57,767 nucleotides of DNA, from positions 1-57,767 of the forward strand of contig NZ_JAQFWQ010000040.1 of the NCBI RefSeq assembly GCF_027706725.1, in the 5' to 3' direction. The position numbers were made by a program, and so were the translations under genes. The notes beneath the pieces were generated by a model. That model made no database searches. It saw only the letters and a list, made by a program, of their open reading frames with translations, and had not been told where the DNA came from. This DNA comes from Nocardiopsis endophytica (GTDB lineage: Bacteria > Actinomycetota > Actinomycetes > Streptosporangiales > Streptosporangiaceae). Below are positions 45,255-54,100 of the stretch, one piece after another (the stretch's first letter is position 1; the number at the start of each line of letters is the position of its first letter).

Positions 45255-45464
45255 CTAGAGCCGCCGGTCGGCCGCGGCCCCGACGAAGGCCGCCCAGGCG
45301 GCGTGCCCGAAGGCCAGGACCGCCCCCTCCGGTGCGCGCGAGTCGCGCACCCACGTGCCCTCCGGCACGTCCGCCACCTCGACGCACTGGCCGCCGCCGG
45401 TGCTGCTGTGGCTGCTCGTCCGCCAGCGGGGGTGCCGGGGGAGCTGTGGATCGATCGCGGGCAT
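45255..45464 (-). CDS. DUF397 family protein, second locus
   Basis: A 69-residue DUF397 protein (RWRTSSHSSTGGGQCVEVADV, VRDSRAPEGAVLAFGHAAWAAFV). It follows the XRE-DUF5753 gene on the same strand by 22 bp, the usual pairing. Its sequence is GC-biased like the neighbours, unlike the first locus. Confidence 0.88.
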   Translation of the reverse strand: MPAIDPQLPRHPRWRTSSHSSTGGGQCVEVADVPEGTWVRDSRAPEGAVLAFGHAAWAAFVGAAADRRL

Positions 45465-45486
45465 GCCGCGCCTCCTCGTATCGCGA

Positions 45487-46380
45487 TTACTCGTCGTCCT
45501 GCGCCCGCGCCCGCATGGAGCGCTCCATCTCCGCCAGGACCTGGCGGGTCCTTTCCGGGTGCAGCGCGGCGGTGCGCAGGTGCTCGAAGGCCACCGTGTA
45601 GAAGTGCACCTCCTTGGCCTTTTCTATATAGAGGCTGCTCGTCAGGTTCTCCAAATGGACGAGTTTGGGGGTGTGGATATCGGATTCGGGGAACTCGAGG
45701 ATGTCGAACGCCCCGTCGAGTCCGGAATGCACCCCGATTCCGAAAGGTACGACCTGCACGGTGACCTGCGTCCTCCGCCCGGCCTCCAGCAGGTAGGCGA
45801 TCTGGTCGGCCATCACCTGCGGCCCGCCGACCGGCCGGTGCAGGACCGATTCGTCCAGCACCACCCAGACGTGCGGGGACGGCGAGCGCTCCGAGAACAG
45901 CAGTTCCCGGCGGCGGATGCGCAGCTCCACCCGGCGCTCGACCTCCTCGGGGGCGACCGAGGCCGGGTGCGCCTCCAGGAGCGCGCGGGCGTAGGCCTCG
46001 GTCTGGAACAGCCCGGGGACGATCTGCGCCTGGTAGAAGCGGAGCACGGCCGCCTCCGGCTCCAGGCCGAGGTAGACCTCGAAGCGCTCGGGCATGACGT
46101 CGCCGTACACGTGCCACCAGCCGCGCCGCCGAGACTCGCGGGCCAGCGTCACCAGCGAGGTGCGCAGGCCCATGTCCTCCACCTTGTACAGGTCGAGCAG
46201 GTCGCGCACGTCGTCGGAGTTGGTGGCGACCTGGCCGCGCTCGATCCGCGACAGCTTGCTGCCGGACCAGGCCATCCGCTCCGCGGCCTCTTCTCCGGTC
46301 ATTCCGGCGTTTTCCCGCAGACGGCGCAATTCGACGCCGAGGCGGCGCCGCCGCGCCGTGGGGCTGTTGGAAGCGGACAT
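45487..46380 (-). CDS. XRE-family regulator with DUF5753 domain, second locus
   Basis: A 297-residue regulator. The helix-turn-helix is about residues 14-68 (LRRLRENAGMTGEEAAERMAWSGSKLSRIERGQVA), followed by a DUF5753 domain (QIVPGLFQTEAYARALLEAHP, RELLFSERSPSPHVWVVLDESVLHRPVGG, TVQVVPFGIGVHSGLDGAFDILEFPE). An AGGAGG lies five bases before the ATG. It is divergent from an RsbW-like ATPase gene, a common actinomycete arrangement. Confidence 0.9.
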   Translation of the reverse strand: MSASNSPTARRRRLGVELRRLRENAGMTGEEAAERMAWSGSKLSRIERGQVATNSDDVRDLLDLYKVEDMGLRTSLVTLARESRRRGWWHVYGDVMPERFEVYLGLEPEAAVLRFYQAQIVPGLFQTEAYARALLEAHPASVAPEEVERRVELRIRRRELLFSERSPSPHVWVVLDESVLHRPVGGPQVMADQIAYLLEAGRRTQVTVQVVPFGIGVHSGLDGAFDILEFPESDIHTPKLVHLENLTSSLYIEKAKEVHFYTVAFEHLRTAALHPERTRQVLAEMERSMRARAQDDE

Positions 46381-46569
46381 GGTGACCTCCTGGCTGAGGG
46401 GAGTGCCGAAAGGAGAACGGAACGAGGCTACTGGACATCAGTGGGAGGTAAAGCGGGTAGGGAAAAATCAGGGAAGCAATTGCAGCGGCCGGGGCGCGAG
46501 GGGAGGATGGTCACCCGGGCGCGGACCCGGGTCTGCCGGAGCGCCACCACGCCCAGGGGGGAGCCAGCC

Positions 46570-47082
46570 ATGAGCGCGACACTTCAGGGACCGCCTGCCC
46601 GGGAGTTCCCCGCGGTCCCCCGGGCCCGGGGCGCGGGCGCGGTGGTCATGGCCCGGTGCGGATTCCCCGGCGAGGAGCCGTACGTGCGCGAGGCGCGCGC
46701 CTTCGTACGGTCCACGCTCGCGCTGTGCCCCGCCCTGAAGGACGACCTGGTCGACGCGGCCATGCTGCTGGTCAGCGAGGTCGCCGCGAACGCCGTGAGG
46801 CACACCCGCAGCGGCGAGCCCGGCGGGCGGTTCGGCGTGGAGGTGGTGCACCGCCCCGGGGCGGTCACCGTGTCCGTGCACGACGAGGGGCCGCGCCCCG
46901 ACACCCCCGGCGACCGCCCGGCGGTGCGCGGGTTCTCGCCCGACTCCGAGAGCGGCCGCGGGCTGGCGATGGTGGAGGCGATCTCCAGCGAGTGGCACAC
47001 CTCCCCGATGCCCGGAGGCCGTGTGGTGGCCTTCTCGCTCGACCCCGGGGCCCGGGCCGACGGCGCCGCCGCCCATCGCTAG
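46570..47082 (+). CDS. ATP-binding protein, RsbW-like anti-sigma type
   Basis: A 170-residue GHKL ATPase. The N box is LVSEVAANAVRHTRSGEPGG (about 69-88), and the G boxes are VHDEGPRPD and SGRGLAMVEAI. Proteins of this type are partners of XRE-DUF5753/DUF397 loci in Streptomyces (WhiJ/AbaA-like clusters). It starts 189 bp from the divergent XRE gene. The ATG is preceded by GGGGGAG. Confidence 0.88.
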   Translation: MSATLQGPPAREFPAVPRARGAGAVVMARCGFPGEEPYVREARAFVRSTLALCPALKDDLVDAAMLLVSEVAANAVRHTRSGEPGGRFGVEVVHRPGAVTVSVHDEGPRPDTPGDRPAVRGFSPDSESGRGLAMVEAISSEWHTSPMPGGRVVAFSLDPGARADGAAAHR

Positions 47083-47092
47083 GGTTCGGGGC

Positions 47093-48058
47093 ATGTTCGC
47101 TATCACCGCCGCGCGCATCGACCCCGACGACCCCGTCTCCGGCCTGGAGGCCGGCGAACGGCCCGATCCCGCCCCCCGCGACGGCTGGACCGTCGTGGAC
47201 GTGAAGGCGGCCTCCCTCAACCACCACGACCTGTGGAGCCTGCGCGGCGTGGGCCTGAGCGCCGACAAGCTGCCCATGGTGCTGGGCTGCGACGCCGCCG
47301 GGGTCGACGAGGACGGCAACGAGGTGATCGTGCACTCCGTGGTGGGCGACCCCGGCGTCCCGGGCGGGGAGACCTACGACCCCAAGCGGTCCCTGCTGTC
47401 GGAGGTGTACGACGGCACGCTCGCCGAGAAGGTCGCGGTTCCGCGCCGCAACCTGGTGCCCAAGCCCGCCGAGCTGAGTTTCGAGGAGGCGGCCTGCCTG
47501 CCCACGGCGTGGCTGACCGCCTACAGCATGCTGTTCACCAAGGCGGCCCCGGCGCCCGGGTCGACCCTGCTGGTGCAGGGCGCGGGCGGCGGCGTGGCCG
47601 GGGCGCTCATCGCGCTGGCCGCGCAGGCCGGGCACCGGGTCTACGCCACCAGCCGCAGCGAGGCCAAGCGCGACCGGGCCGTGGCCCTGGGCGCGCACGC
47701 GGCCGTGCCGACGGGGGAGCGGCTCCCGGAGAAGGTGGACGCGGTGTTCGACTCGGTCGGCCAGGCGACCTGGGGGCACTCGGTGCGCTCCCTCAAGCCC
47801 GGCGGCAAGATCGTCACCTGCGGCGCCACCAGCGGCGACGCCCCTTCGGCCGAGCTGACCCGGGTGTTCTTCCTGCAGCTGCAGGTGATCGGCTCGACGA
47901 TGGGCACCCGCGGCGAGCTGGCCCACCTGACCGAGATGCTGGCCCGCACCGGCGTGCGTCCCGCCATCGACCGCGTGCTCCCGCTGACCCAGGCCAAGGA
48001 GGGCTTCGAGGCCATGGCGGCGGGCGACCAGTTCGGCAAGATCGTCTTCACGGTCTGA
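47093..48058 (+). CDS. zinc-independent quinone oxidoreductase/MDR enzyme
   Basis: A 321-residue medium-chain dehydrogenase/reductase. The NADPH motif is LVQGAGGGVAGALIAL (about 160-175), with SLNHHDLW at the front and a C-terminal KIVFTV end. The zinc-binding cysteines of true alcohol dehydrogenases are absent, so it is a quinone-reductase-type enzyme. It starts 10 bp after the ATPase gene. Confidence 0.9.
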   Translation: MFAITAARIDPDDPVSGLEAGERPDPAPRDGWTVVDVKAASLNHHDLWSLRGVGLSADKLPMVLGCDAAGVDEDGNEVIVHSVVGDPGVPGGETYDPKRSLLSEVYDGTLAEKVAVPRRNLVPKPAELSFEEAACLPTAWLTAYSMLFTKAAPAPGSTLLVQGAGGGVAGALIALAAQAGHRVYATSRSEAKRDRAVALGAHAAVPTGERLPEKVDAVFDSVGQATWGHSVRSLKPGGKIVTCGATSGDAPSAELTRVFFLQLQVIGSTMGTRGELAHLTEMLARTGVRPAIDRVLPLTQAKEGFEAMAAGDQFGKIVFTV

Positions 48059-48073
48059 CCCCCGGGACGACCG

Positions 48074-48262
48074 TCAGGGCCCGGTACCGGTCACCGGGCC
48101 CTGACCGCCCTCCTCGGATTCGGCCAAGGCGGCGATCCCCTCCATGAGGTCGGCCAGCGCGTCGGCGGGGTCGTCGCCGTATCCGAAGGCATGGTGTCCG
48201 GTGCGGACCTCCGCGTGGCCGTTCCAGACCCCGTCCTCGTCCTGTTCAAGGGTGATCCTCAC
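48074..48262 (-). CDS. HicB-like antitoxin-fold protein, copy C
   Basis: A 62-residue HicB-like protein (ITLEQDEDGVWNGHAEVRTG, DDPADALADLMEGIAALAE). The GTG overlaps the copy B stop by four bases. It is the last gene of a three-gene HicB-like operon. No HicA mRNA interferase is nearby. Confidence 0.72.
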   Translation of the reverse strand: MRITLEQDEDGVWNGHAEVRTGHHAFGYGDDPADALADLMEGIAALAESEEGGQGPVTGTGP

Positions 48263-48474
48263 GGCGCCCCCCGCTCCGCACCGGGGCGCCGGGGCGTCCC
48301 GAACTCCTCGATGAGCCCGGCGAGGGCCTCCTGGAGATCGGCGAGTGCCTCCTCCGGCGTGCCGCCCTCGCCGACGGCCCCGACGCCCGGCCGTAGGGAG
48401 ACGTGGGCGCACCACATTCCATCCTCGTCCCGGACCACGACGGGGGACATGCGCGTCGTTCGGCTCTCGGGCAT
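48259..48474 (-). CDS. HicB-like antitoxin-fold protein, copy B
   Basis: A 71-residue HicB-like protein (SPVVVRDEDGMWCAHVSLRPG, GGTPEEALADLQEALAGLIEEFG). The start overlaps the copy A stop by one base. HicB folds are partly degraded RNase H-like domains. This gene lacks the ribbon-helix-helix tail of full HicB antitoxins. Confidence 0.72.
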   Translation of the reverse strand: MPESRTTRMSPVVVRDEDGMWCAHVSLRPGVGAVGEGGTPEEALADLQEALAGLIEEFGTPRRPGAERGAP

Positions 48475-48674
48475 CAGCGCACCGTGAGTTCGATGTTCTG
48501 ATTGCTCGAACGGCGCTTGCGGAGGACGGCCAGGACCGTCTCCTCGAGGTCGTCCTTGGCCGCCGCGGGGGTGGGGCCCTCGCCGACGACCCTCAGGCCG
48601 CGCAGTTCGGTCCCGGCGTACCAGACCCCCTCGTCGAAGACCATCGTGTAGGGGAGCTTGACGGGGCGGTTCAT
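48474..48674 (-). CDS. HicB-like antitoxin-fold protein, copy A
   Basis: A 66-residue HicB-like protein (KLPYTMVFDEGVWYAGTELRGLRVVGEGPTPAAAKDDLEETVLAVL). It is the first of three overlapping paralogues, likely one transcript. An orphan set like this may bind RNA or act as protein partners rather than antitoxins. Confidence 0.75.
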   Translation of the reverse strand: MNRPVKLPYTMVFDEGVWYAGTELRGLRVVGEGPTPAAAKDDLEETVLAVLRKRRSSNQNIELTVR

Positions 48675-48776
48675 CCTCGGCGGCCCTCCGTAGCGGTGTG
48701 GACGAGCCCGACATGAGAAAGGTACGCGACCGCCCCGGCGGATGCAGGGTGATCGCGTACCTGTGGACGAGTGGCC

Positions 48777-49907
48777 TCAGGCGGGTCCGGGCCTGTCGTC
48801 GCCCTTGGCGTCCTCAGGGCCGTCGCCGTCTCCGTCGGCTCGCGCCTCCGGCTCCGCCGGCGGGGCCTTCGGCGACGGGTCCTCGTGGACGGCGGTGGAC
48901 CACGGGTCGGAGCGGTCCTCGTCGGCCGGGGGCTGGGCGAAGGGGCCCTTCGGCTCCTCGCGCTCCTCCCGGTCCTCCTGGGCGCCGGTGGTCTCCTCCT
49001 CCTCTTCGGAGGACTCCTGGCGGCCGCACGGGTGCTTCCCGCCGCCGGGGCCCCAGTGGGCCATGTCGCGCTGGATCACGTCCAGCGTGTCGTCCAGGAT
49101 CCGCTTGAGGTCGCGCGCCGCCGACTCGCCCACGGCGCCGCCCTCGCGGACCACGTCGCGGACCCGGTCGGCGAACTCGTGCAGCGTCCGCTCGAACTCC
49201 GAACGGCCGCCGCGGTGCTCCCCGCCGGACGCGGAGTCGCCCTCGCCCGAGGCCCCGGAGGCCTCCTCGTCCTCGGCGGTGCGGCCGGAGCCCCACGACC
49301 CCCAGGTGCCCCACGCGCCGCCCCACGAGCCCTTCCAGGACTCGCCGACGTCCTTGGCGAGGCGCTCCCAGTCGCGCCCCCACCAGCCGCCGTGGCCGCC
49401 CTGGGCGCCCTGCCCCGCGCGCTCGCGGTCCGCGCCCTCCTCGCCGGCGGCATCGGCGGCGTCGGCGGTGTCGCCGGAACCGGCCGAGCCCTCCGTGCCG
49501 GAGGAGGCCTCCCGGGCGCGGCGCCCGCCGGAGGCGGCGTACTTCAGCTCCTCGCGCAGTGAGCTGATGGTGTCGCGCACGTCCTCCTTGACCGCGCGGG
49601 CCACGTCCCGCACCGACTCGGTGATCTCGCGCTCCAGGTCGTTCAGGTCCGCGCTGCGGCTGTTCAGCTCCTCGCGCCCCTTGTCGGTCAGCCGGTAGAC
49701 CTTGCGGCCGTTGACCTCCTCATGGGTGACCAGCCCCTCCTCCTCCAGGCGGGCCAGGCGCGGGTAGATCGTCCCCGGCGAGGGCGAGTACACCCCCAGG
49801 AACCGGTCGCGCAGCAGGCTGATGATCTCGTAGCCGTGCTTGGGGCTCTCGTCCAGCAGCTTCAGCAGGTAGAGCCGGAGCCGGCCGTGGCCGAAGATGG
49901 TGCTCAT
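48777..49907 (-). CDS. PadR family regulator with long C-terminal tail
   Basis: A 376-residue protein. The PadR winged helix is residues 1-85 (LYLLKLLDESPKHGYEIISLL...SPGTIYPRLARLEEEGLVTHEE). Helical segments follow (about 88-125), then a Gly/Trp-rich stretch (about 171-208, with GGWWGRDWERL and SWGGAWGTWGSWGSG), a second helical part (about 230-280) and an acidic tail. PadR proteins are usually 110-200 residues, so the tail is unusual. Translationally coupled to the DUF4097 gene. Confidence 0.85.
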   Translation of the reverse strand: MSTIFGHGRLRLYLLKLLDESPKHGYEIISLLRDRFLGVYSPSPGTIYPRLARLEEEGLVTHEEVNGRKVYRLTDKGREELNSRSADLNDLEREITESVRDVARAVKEDVRDTISSLREELKYAASGGRRAREASSGTEGSAGSGDTADAADAAGEEGADRERAGQGAQGGHGGWWGRDWERLAKDVGESWKGSWGGAWGTWGSWGSGRTAEDEEASGASGEGDSASGGEHRGGRSEFERTLHEFADRVRDVVREGGAVGESAARDLKRILDDTLDVIQRDMAHWGPGGGKHPCGRQESSEEEEETTGAQEDREEREEPKGPFAQPPADEDRSDPWSTAVHEDPSPKAPPAEPEARADGDGDGPEDAKGDDRPGPA

Positions 49908-50758
49908 GCGTTCCCCCTCGGGATCTCGGCCGGGGCGTCGGCGGCGCGGCGCAGCAGGGAGACCGCCCCCGAGACCGTGGTGGTGCTGATGGCGGCCGGA
50001 TCGGGGCCGTTCCCGATCGTGCCGCCCAGCCGGGAGCGGCCGCGCAGGGCCTTGCGCTCCAGCCCGAACTCCGAGTCCAGGGCGCCGGTGGCCGAGCGCA
50101 GGTCGACGTCGGCGGAGGTCTCGGCGGGCACCCGCAGCGCCACCCCGCCGGAGATGGAGCCCAGCCGCACCTTGGCGGAGGCGGCCAGCTCCACGTCGGC
50201 CAGGACCTTGCCCGAGGCGGTCTTGGCGGCGAAGGAGGACAGCCGCCCCCCGGCCACCGCGGCCTGGCCGCCGACGCTGTTGAAGGACAGGCCGCCCTGC
50301 AGGCCGCGCGCGGCCAGGTCGCCGCTGACCGTGGAGACCTCCACGTCCCCGGTCAGCTCGTCCAGGGTGACGTCGCCCGAGGCGGTGCGCAGCTGCACCC
50401 GCCCGGCCAGCCCCGCGGCCACGATCGGCGCCGACAGGGTGGTGACCTCCACCGGGCAGTCGCGGGGGACCCGCAGGTCGACCGAGGCCGAGCGGCGCCC
50501 CACGTCCTTGTAGCCGGACAGCTGCACCGGCTTGAGCCGCTCCAGCAGCCCGCCGCCGGTCAGGTCCTCGTAGGTGATGGTGAGGATCCCGGCCTCGTGC
50601 GTGACGAGGACGGGCTCCCCCTTGATGTCGGCGACCTCGAAGGTCGCCGGATCGTCGGTGGGCAGGATGTTGACATGACCGCCGATGACACGGACGCGCA
50701 GCGCCACGATCCCGTCGAGGACCCGCGTCGTCGGCTGGTCGATGGTCCAACGCGCCAT
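49904..50758 (-). CDS. DUF4097 beta-helix protein
   Basis: A 284-residue DUF4097/DUF2807-type right-handed beta-helix protein with repeated V-T/S-G-D-V motifs (VTLDELTGDVEVSTVSGDLAARGL). There is no signal peptide, so it is probably cytoplasmic or membrane-associated. It is the first gene of the operon with PadR; the ATG overlaps by four bases. This DUF4097-PadR pairing is common in actinomycetes and its function is unknown. Confidence 0.85.
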   Translation of the reverse strand: MARWTIDQPTTRVLDGIVALRVRVIGGHVNILPTDDPATFEVADIKGEPVLVTHEAGILTITYEDLTGGGLLERLKPVQLSGYKDVGRRSASVDLRVPRDCPVEVTTLSAPIVAAGLAGRVQLRTASGDVTLDELTGDVEVSTVSGDLAARGLQGGLSFNSVGGQAAVAGGRLSSFAAKTASGKVLADVELAASAKVRLGSISGGVALRVPAETSADVDLRSATGALDSEFGLERKALRGRSRLGGTIGNGPDPAAISTTTVSGAVSLLRRAADAPAEIPRGNA

Positions 50759-50792
50759 CGCGACACCTTTCGACTCGAACGCTTCTGCAATC

Positions 50793-50832
50793 ACGATATG
50801 TCGCGTTCGCGGGCGCTTCAAGATATGTCGCG
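50793..50832 (-). promoter_or_regulatory. promoter and PadR-type operator
   Basis: On the minus strand, TTGAAG (50816-50821) and TATCGT (50793-50798) are 17 bases apart, a good -35/-10 pair. Two GATATGTCGCG repeats (50795-50805 and 50822-50832) overlap both boxes, so a bound regulator would block polymerase. The encoded PadR protein is the obvious candidate (autoregulation). Confidence 0.65.
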
Positions 50833-50915
50833 AAACATCCGGGGCGTGTCGGGGGAGACCCCGAGTCCGGCCCCGAGGCCGGCCCCGGGCGGCGCCCCCG
50901 GCCCCGAACGCCGCA

Positions 50916-50944
50916 GGGGACCCCCGACGCTGTCGGGGGTCCCC
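50916..50944 (-). terminator. terminator after kgd-DUF6104
   Basis: GGGGACCCCCGAC (50916-50928) pairs with GTCGGGGGTCCCC (50932-50944), 13 bp around GCT. It lies 29 bp after the minus-strand stop at 50973. Confidence 0.8.
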
Positions 50945-50972
50945 CATCACCGGCGCGCGGACCCGGCCCGCC

Positions 50973-51152
50973 TCACTCGTCCTCGTCGTCGTCGAGCCGG
51001 GCCAGCCAGGTGGCGAGCCGCTCGACGGCCGTCTCGAACTCCGGGTTCAGGTCGGTGAACGTGCGCAGCTGCTCGGAGAGCCAGGCGAAGGAGACCTCCT
51101 CCTCGCCCCGGCGCCGCTCCAGCTCCTCGATCCCGCGGTCCGTGTAGTACAT
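50973..51152 (-). CDS. DUF6104 family small acidic protein
   Basis: A 59-residue protein (start MYYTDRGIEELERRRGEEEV, end LARLDDDEDE). It matches the small DUF6104 proteins found immediately downstream of kgd in Streptomyces relatives. The ATG lies five bases after the kgd stop, so the two are probably co-transcribed. Its function is unknown; it could regulate the 2-oxoglutarate decarboxylase complex. Confidence 0.85.
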   Translation of the reverse strand: MYYTDRGIEELERRRGEEEVSFAWLSEQLRTFTDLNPEFETAVERLATWLARLDDDEDE

Positions 51153-51157
51153 GGCGC

Positions 51158-54100
51158 CTACTCGACCGGCGGGAACACCGTGTTGACCACGGCCTGCTGC
51201 TCCACCTCATGCCGCTTGGCCGAGCCGACCGCCGGCGAGGAGGAGGCCGGGCGCGAGACCCGGGTGAAGGGCCGGTCCAGCTGCTCGGAGAAGACCAGCG
51301 CCACGAACGGCCAGGGGCCCATGTTCGCCGGCTCCTCCTGCACCCACAGCACCTCGCCGGCGTTGGGGAACGCCGCCAGGCGCCGCCGGATCTCCTCCAC
51401 GGGGAGCGGGTAGAGCCGCTCCACGCGGATGATCGCGGTGTGCTCGTCGCCGGTGCGGTCCCGGGCGCCGTCCAGGTCGTAGTAGACCTTGCCGGAGCAC
51501 AGCACCACCCGGCGCACCTTGGCCGGGTCGACCTTGCGGTCGTCGATGACCGGCTCGAACGACCCCGAGGTGAACTCGGCGGCCGTGGAGGTGGCCTGCT
51601 TGGCGCGCAGCATCCACTTGGGGGTGAACACCACCAGCGGGCGCCGGTAGCCCGACAGGCCCTGCCACCGGAGCAGGTGGAAGTAGCTGGCCGGGGTGGT
51701 CGGCATCGCCACGGTCATGTTCTCCTGCGCGCACTGCTGCAGGAACCGCTCGACCCGGGCCGAGGAGTGGTCCGGGCCCTGGCCCTCGTAGCCGTGCGGC
51801 AGCAGCAGGGTCACGCTGGAGCGCTGGCCCCACTTCTGCTCGCTGGAGGAGATGTACTCGTCGATGACGCTCTGCGCGCCGTTGACGAAGTCGCCGAACT
51901 GGGCCTCCCAGCACACGAGCGCGTCCGGGCGCTCCACCGAGTAGCCGTACTCGAAGCCCAGCGCCGCGTACTCGCTGAGCAGCGAGTCGTGCACGTAGAA
52001 CTTGGAGGTGCCCCGGTCGAACCGCTTGAGCGGGGTGTGCACCTCGCCGGTGGCCTTGTCCACCAGGGAGGCGTGCCGCTGGCCGAAGGTGCCGCGGCGG
52101 CTGTCCTGGCCCACCAGGCGCACCGGGTGCTCGTCCATCAGCAGCGAGCCGAAGGCGAGCAGCTCGCCGGTGGCCCAGTCGATGGTGCCGTCCTCGACCA
52201 CCTTGGCGCGGCGCTGCAGCTGCGGCAGCAGGCGCGGGTGGGCGGTGAAGCCCTCGGGCAGGTCGGTCTGGGTCGCGATGATCTCCTTGACCGCCTGCTC
52301 GGAGATGGCGGTGGGGACCTGGGTGTGGTCCAGGCGCCCCTCGTCGAAGACCTCCGGCTTGACGACCGAGCCGGGCTCGACCGGCTTCTTGTCGGCCTCG
52401 CGGGTCTCGGAGAAGGCGCGCTCCAGCTCCTGCTGGTACTCGCGCAGCGCCTGCTCGGCCTCCTCCATGGTGATGTCGCCGCGGCCGACCAGCGCCTCGG
52501 TGTAGAGCTTGCGGGTGGACCGCTTGGAGTCGATCAGCTCGTACATCAGCGGCTGGGTGAAGTGCGGGTTGTCCGACTCGTTGTGCCCGCGGCGGCGGTA
52601 GCACACCATGTCGACGACGACGTCCTTGTTGAACGCCTGGCGGTAGGCGAAGGCCAGCCGCGCCACCCGCACCACGGCCTCCGGGTCGTCCCCGTTGACG
52701 TGGAAGATCGGCGCCTGCACCATCCGCGCCACGTCGGTGGCGTAGATGCTGGAGCGGCTGTCGGCCGGGGAGGTGGTGAACCCGACCTGGTTGTTGACGA
52801 TGACGTGCACCGTGCCGCCGGTGCGGTAGCCCCGCAGCTGCGACAGGTTGAGCGTCTCGGCCACCACGCCCTGCCCGGCGAACGCGGCGTCGCCGTGGAT
52901 GAGCAGCGGCAGCACCGTGAAGCCGTGCGGCCCCTTGTCGAGCACGTCCTGCTTGGCGCGGACGATGCCCTCCAGCACCGGGTCGACCGTCTCCAGGTGG
53001 CTCGGGTTGGCCGCCAGGGAGATCGCGATCTTCTGCCCGTCGGGGGTCTCGAAGGTGCCCGCGGTGCCCAGGTGGTACTTGACGTCGCCGGAGCCGTGCG
53101 CCGAGCGCGGGTCCAGGTTGCCCTCGAACTCGCCGAAGATCTGGCCGTAGGACTTGCCGCAGATGTTGGCGAGAACGTTGAGGCGGCCGCGGTGGGCCAT
53201 GCCGATGACGACCTCGTCCAGCTCGGCGCCGGCCGCCTGGGAGATCACGCCGTCCAGCAGCGGGATGAGCGACTCGCCGCCCTCCAGCGAGAACCGCTTC
53301 TGCCCGACGTACTTGGTCTGCAGGAAGGTCTCGAAGGCCTCGGCGCTGTTGAGGCGGCGCAGGATGTGCAGCTGCTCGTCGCGGTCGAGCTTCTCGTGCT
53401 CGCGCTCGATGTGCGCCTGGATCCACTCCCGCTCTTCGGGGGACTGGATGTGCATGTACTCGATGCCGACCGTGCGGCAGTAGGTGTCGCGCAGCACGCC
53501 CAGGATGTCGCGGAGCTTCATCACCGGCTTGCCGCCGAAGCCGCCGGTGGGGAACTCGCGCTCCAGGTCCCACAGGGTCAGCCCGTGCTGCAGCACGTCC
53601 AGGTCGGGGTGGCGGCGCTGCTTGTACTCCAGCGGGTCGGTGTCGGCCATGAGGTGGCCGCGGACCCGGTAGGCGTGGATCAGCTCCTGCACCCGGCTGG
53701 TCTTGTCCAGCTGCTGGGAGGTGTCGACCGAGATGTCCTGCGTCCAGCGGACCGGCTCGTAGGGGAGCCGCAGGGAGGCGAAGATCTCGTCGTAGAAGCC
53801 GTCCTCGCCCAGCAGGAGCTGGTGGATGCGCTTCAGGAACTCCCCGGACTGCGCGCCCTGGATGATCCGGTGGTCGTAGGTGGAGGTCAGCGTCATGACC
53901 TTGCTGATGGCCAGCCGGTTCAGCGTCTCGGGGGAGGCGCCCTGGAACTCGGCCGGGTACTCCATCGACCCGACGCCGATGATGGTGCCCTGGCCCGGCA
54001 TCAGCCGCGGCACCGAGTGCACGGTGCCGATGCCGCCCGGGTTGGTCAGGCTGATCGTGGTGCCCTGGAAGTCGGGCACGCCCAGCTTGTTGTTGCGGGC

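Noticed and set aside
48074-48674. Complete HicAB toxin-antitoxin system
   Set aside because: No HicA-like ORF (short basic dsRBD-type) within several kilobases on either strand.
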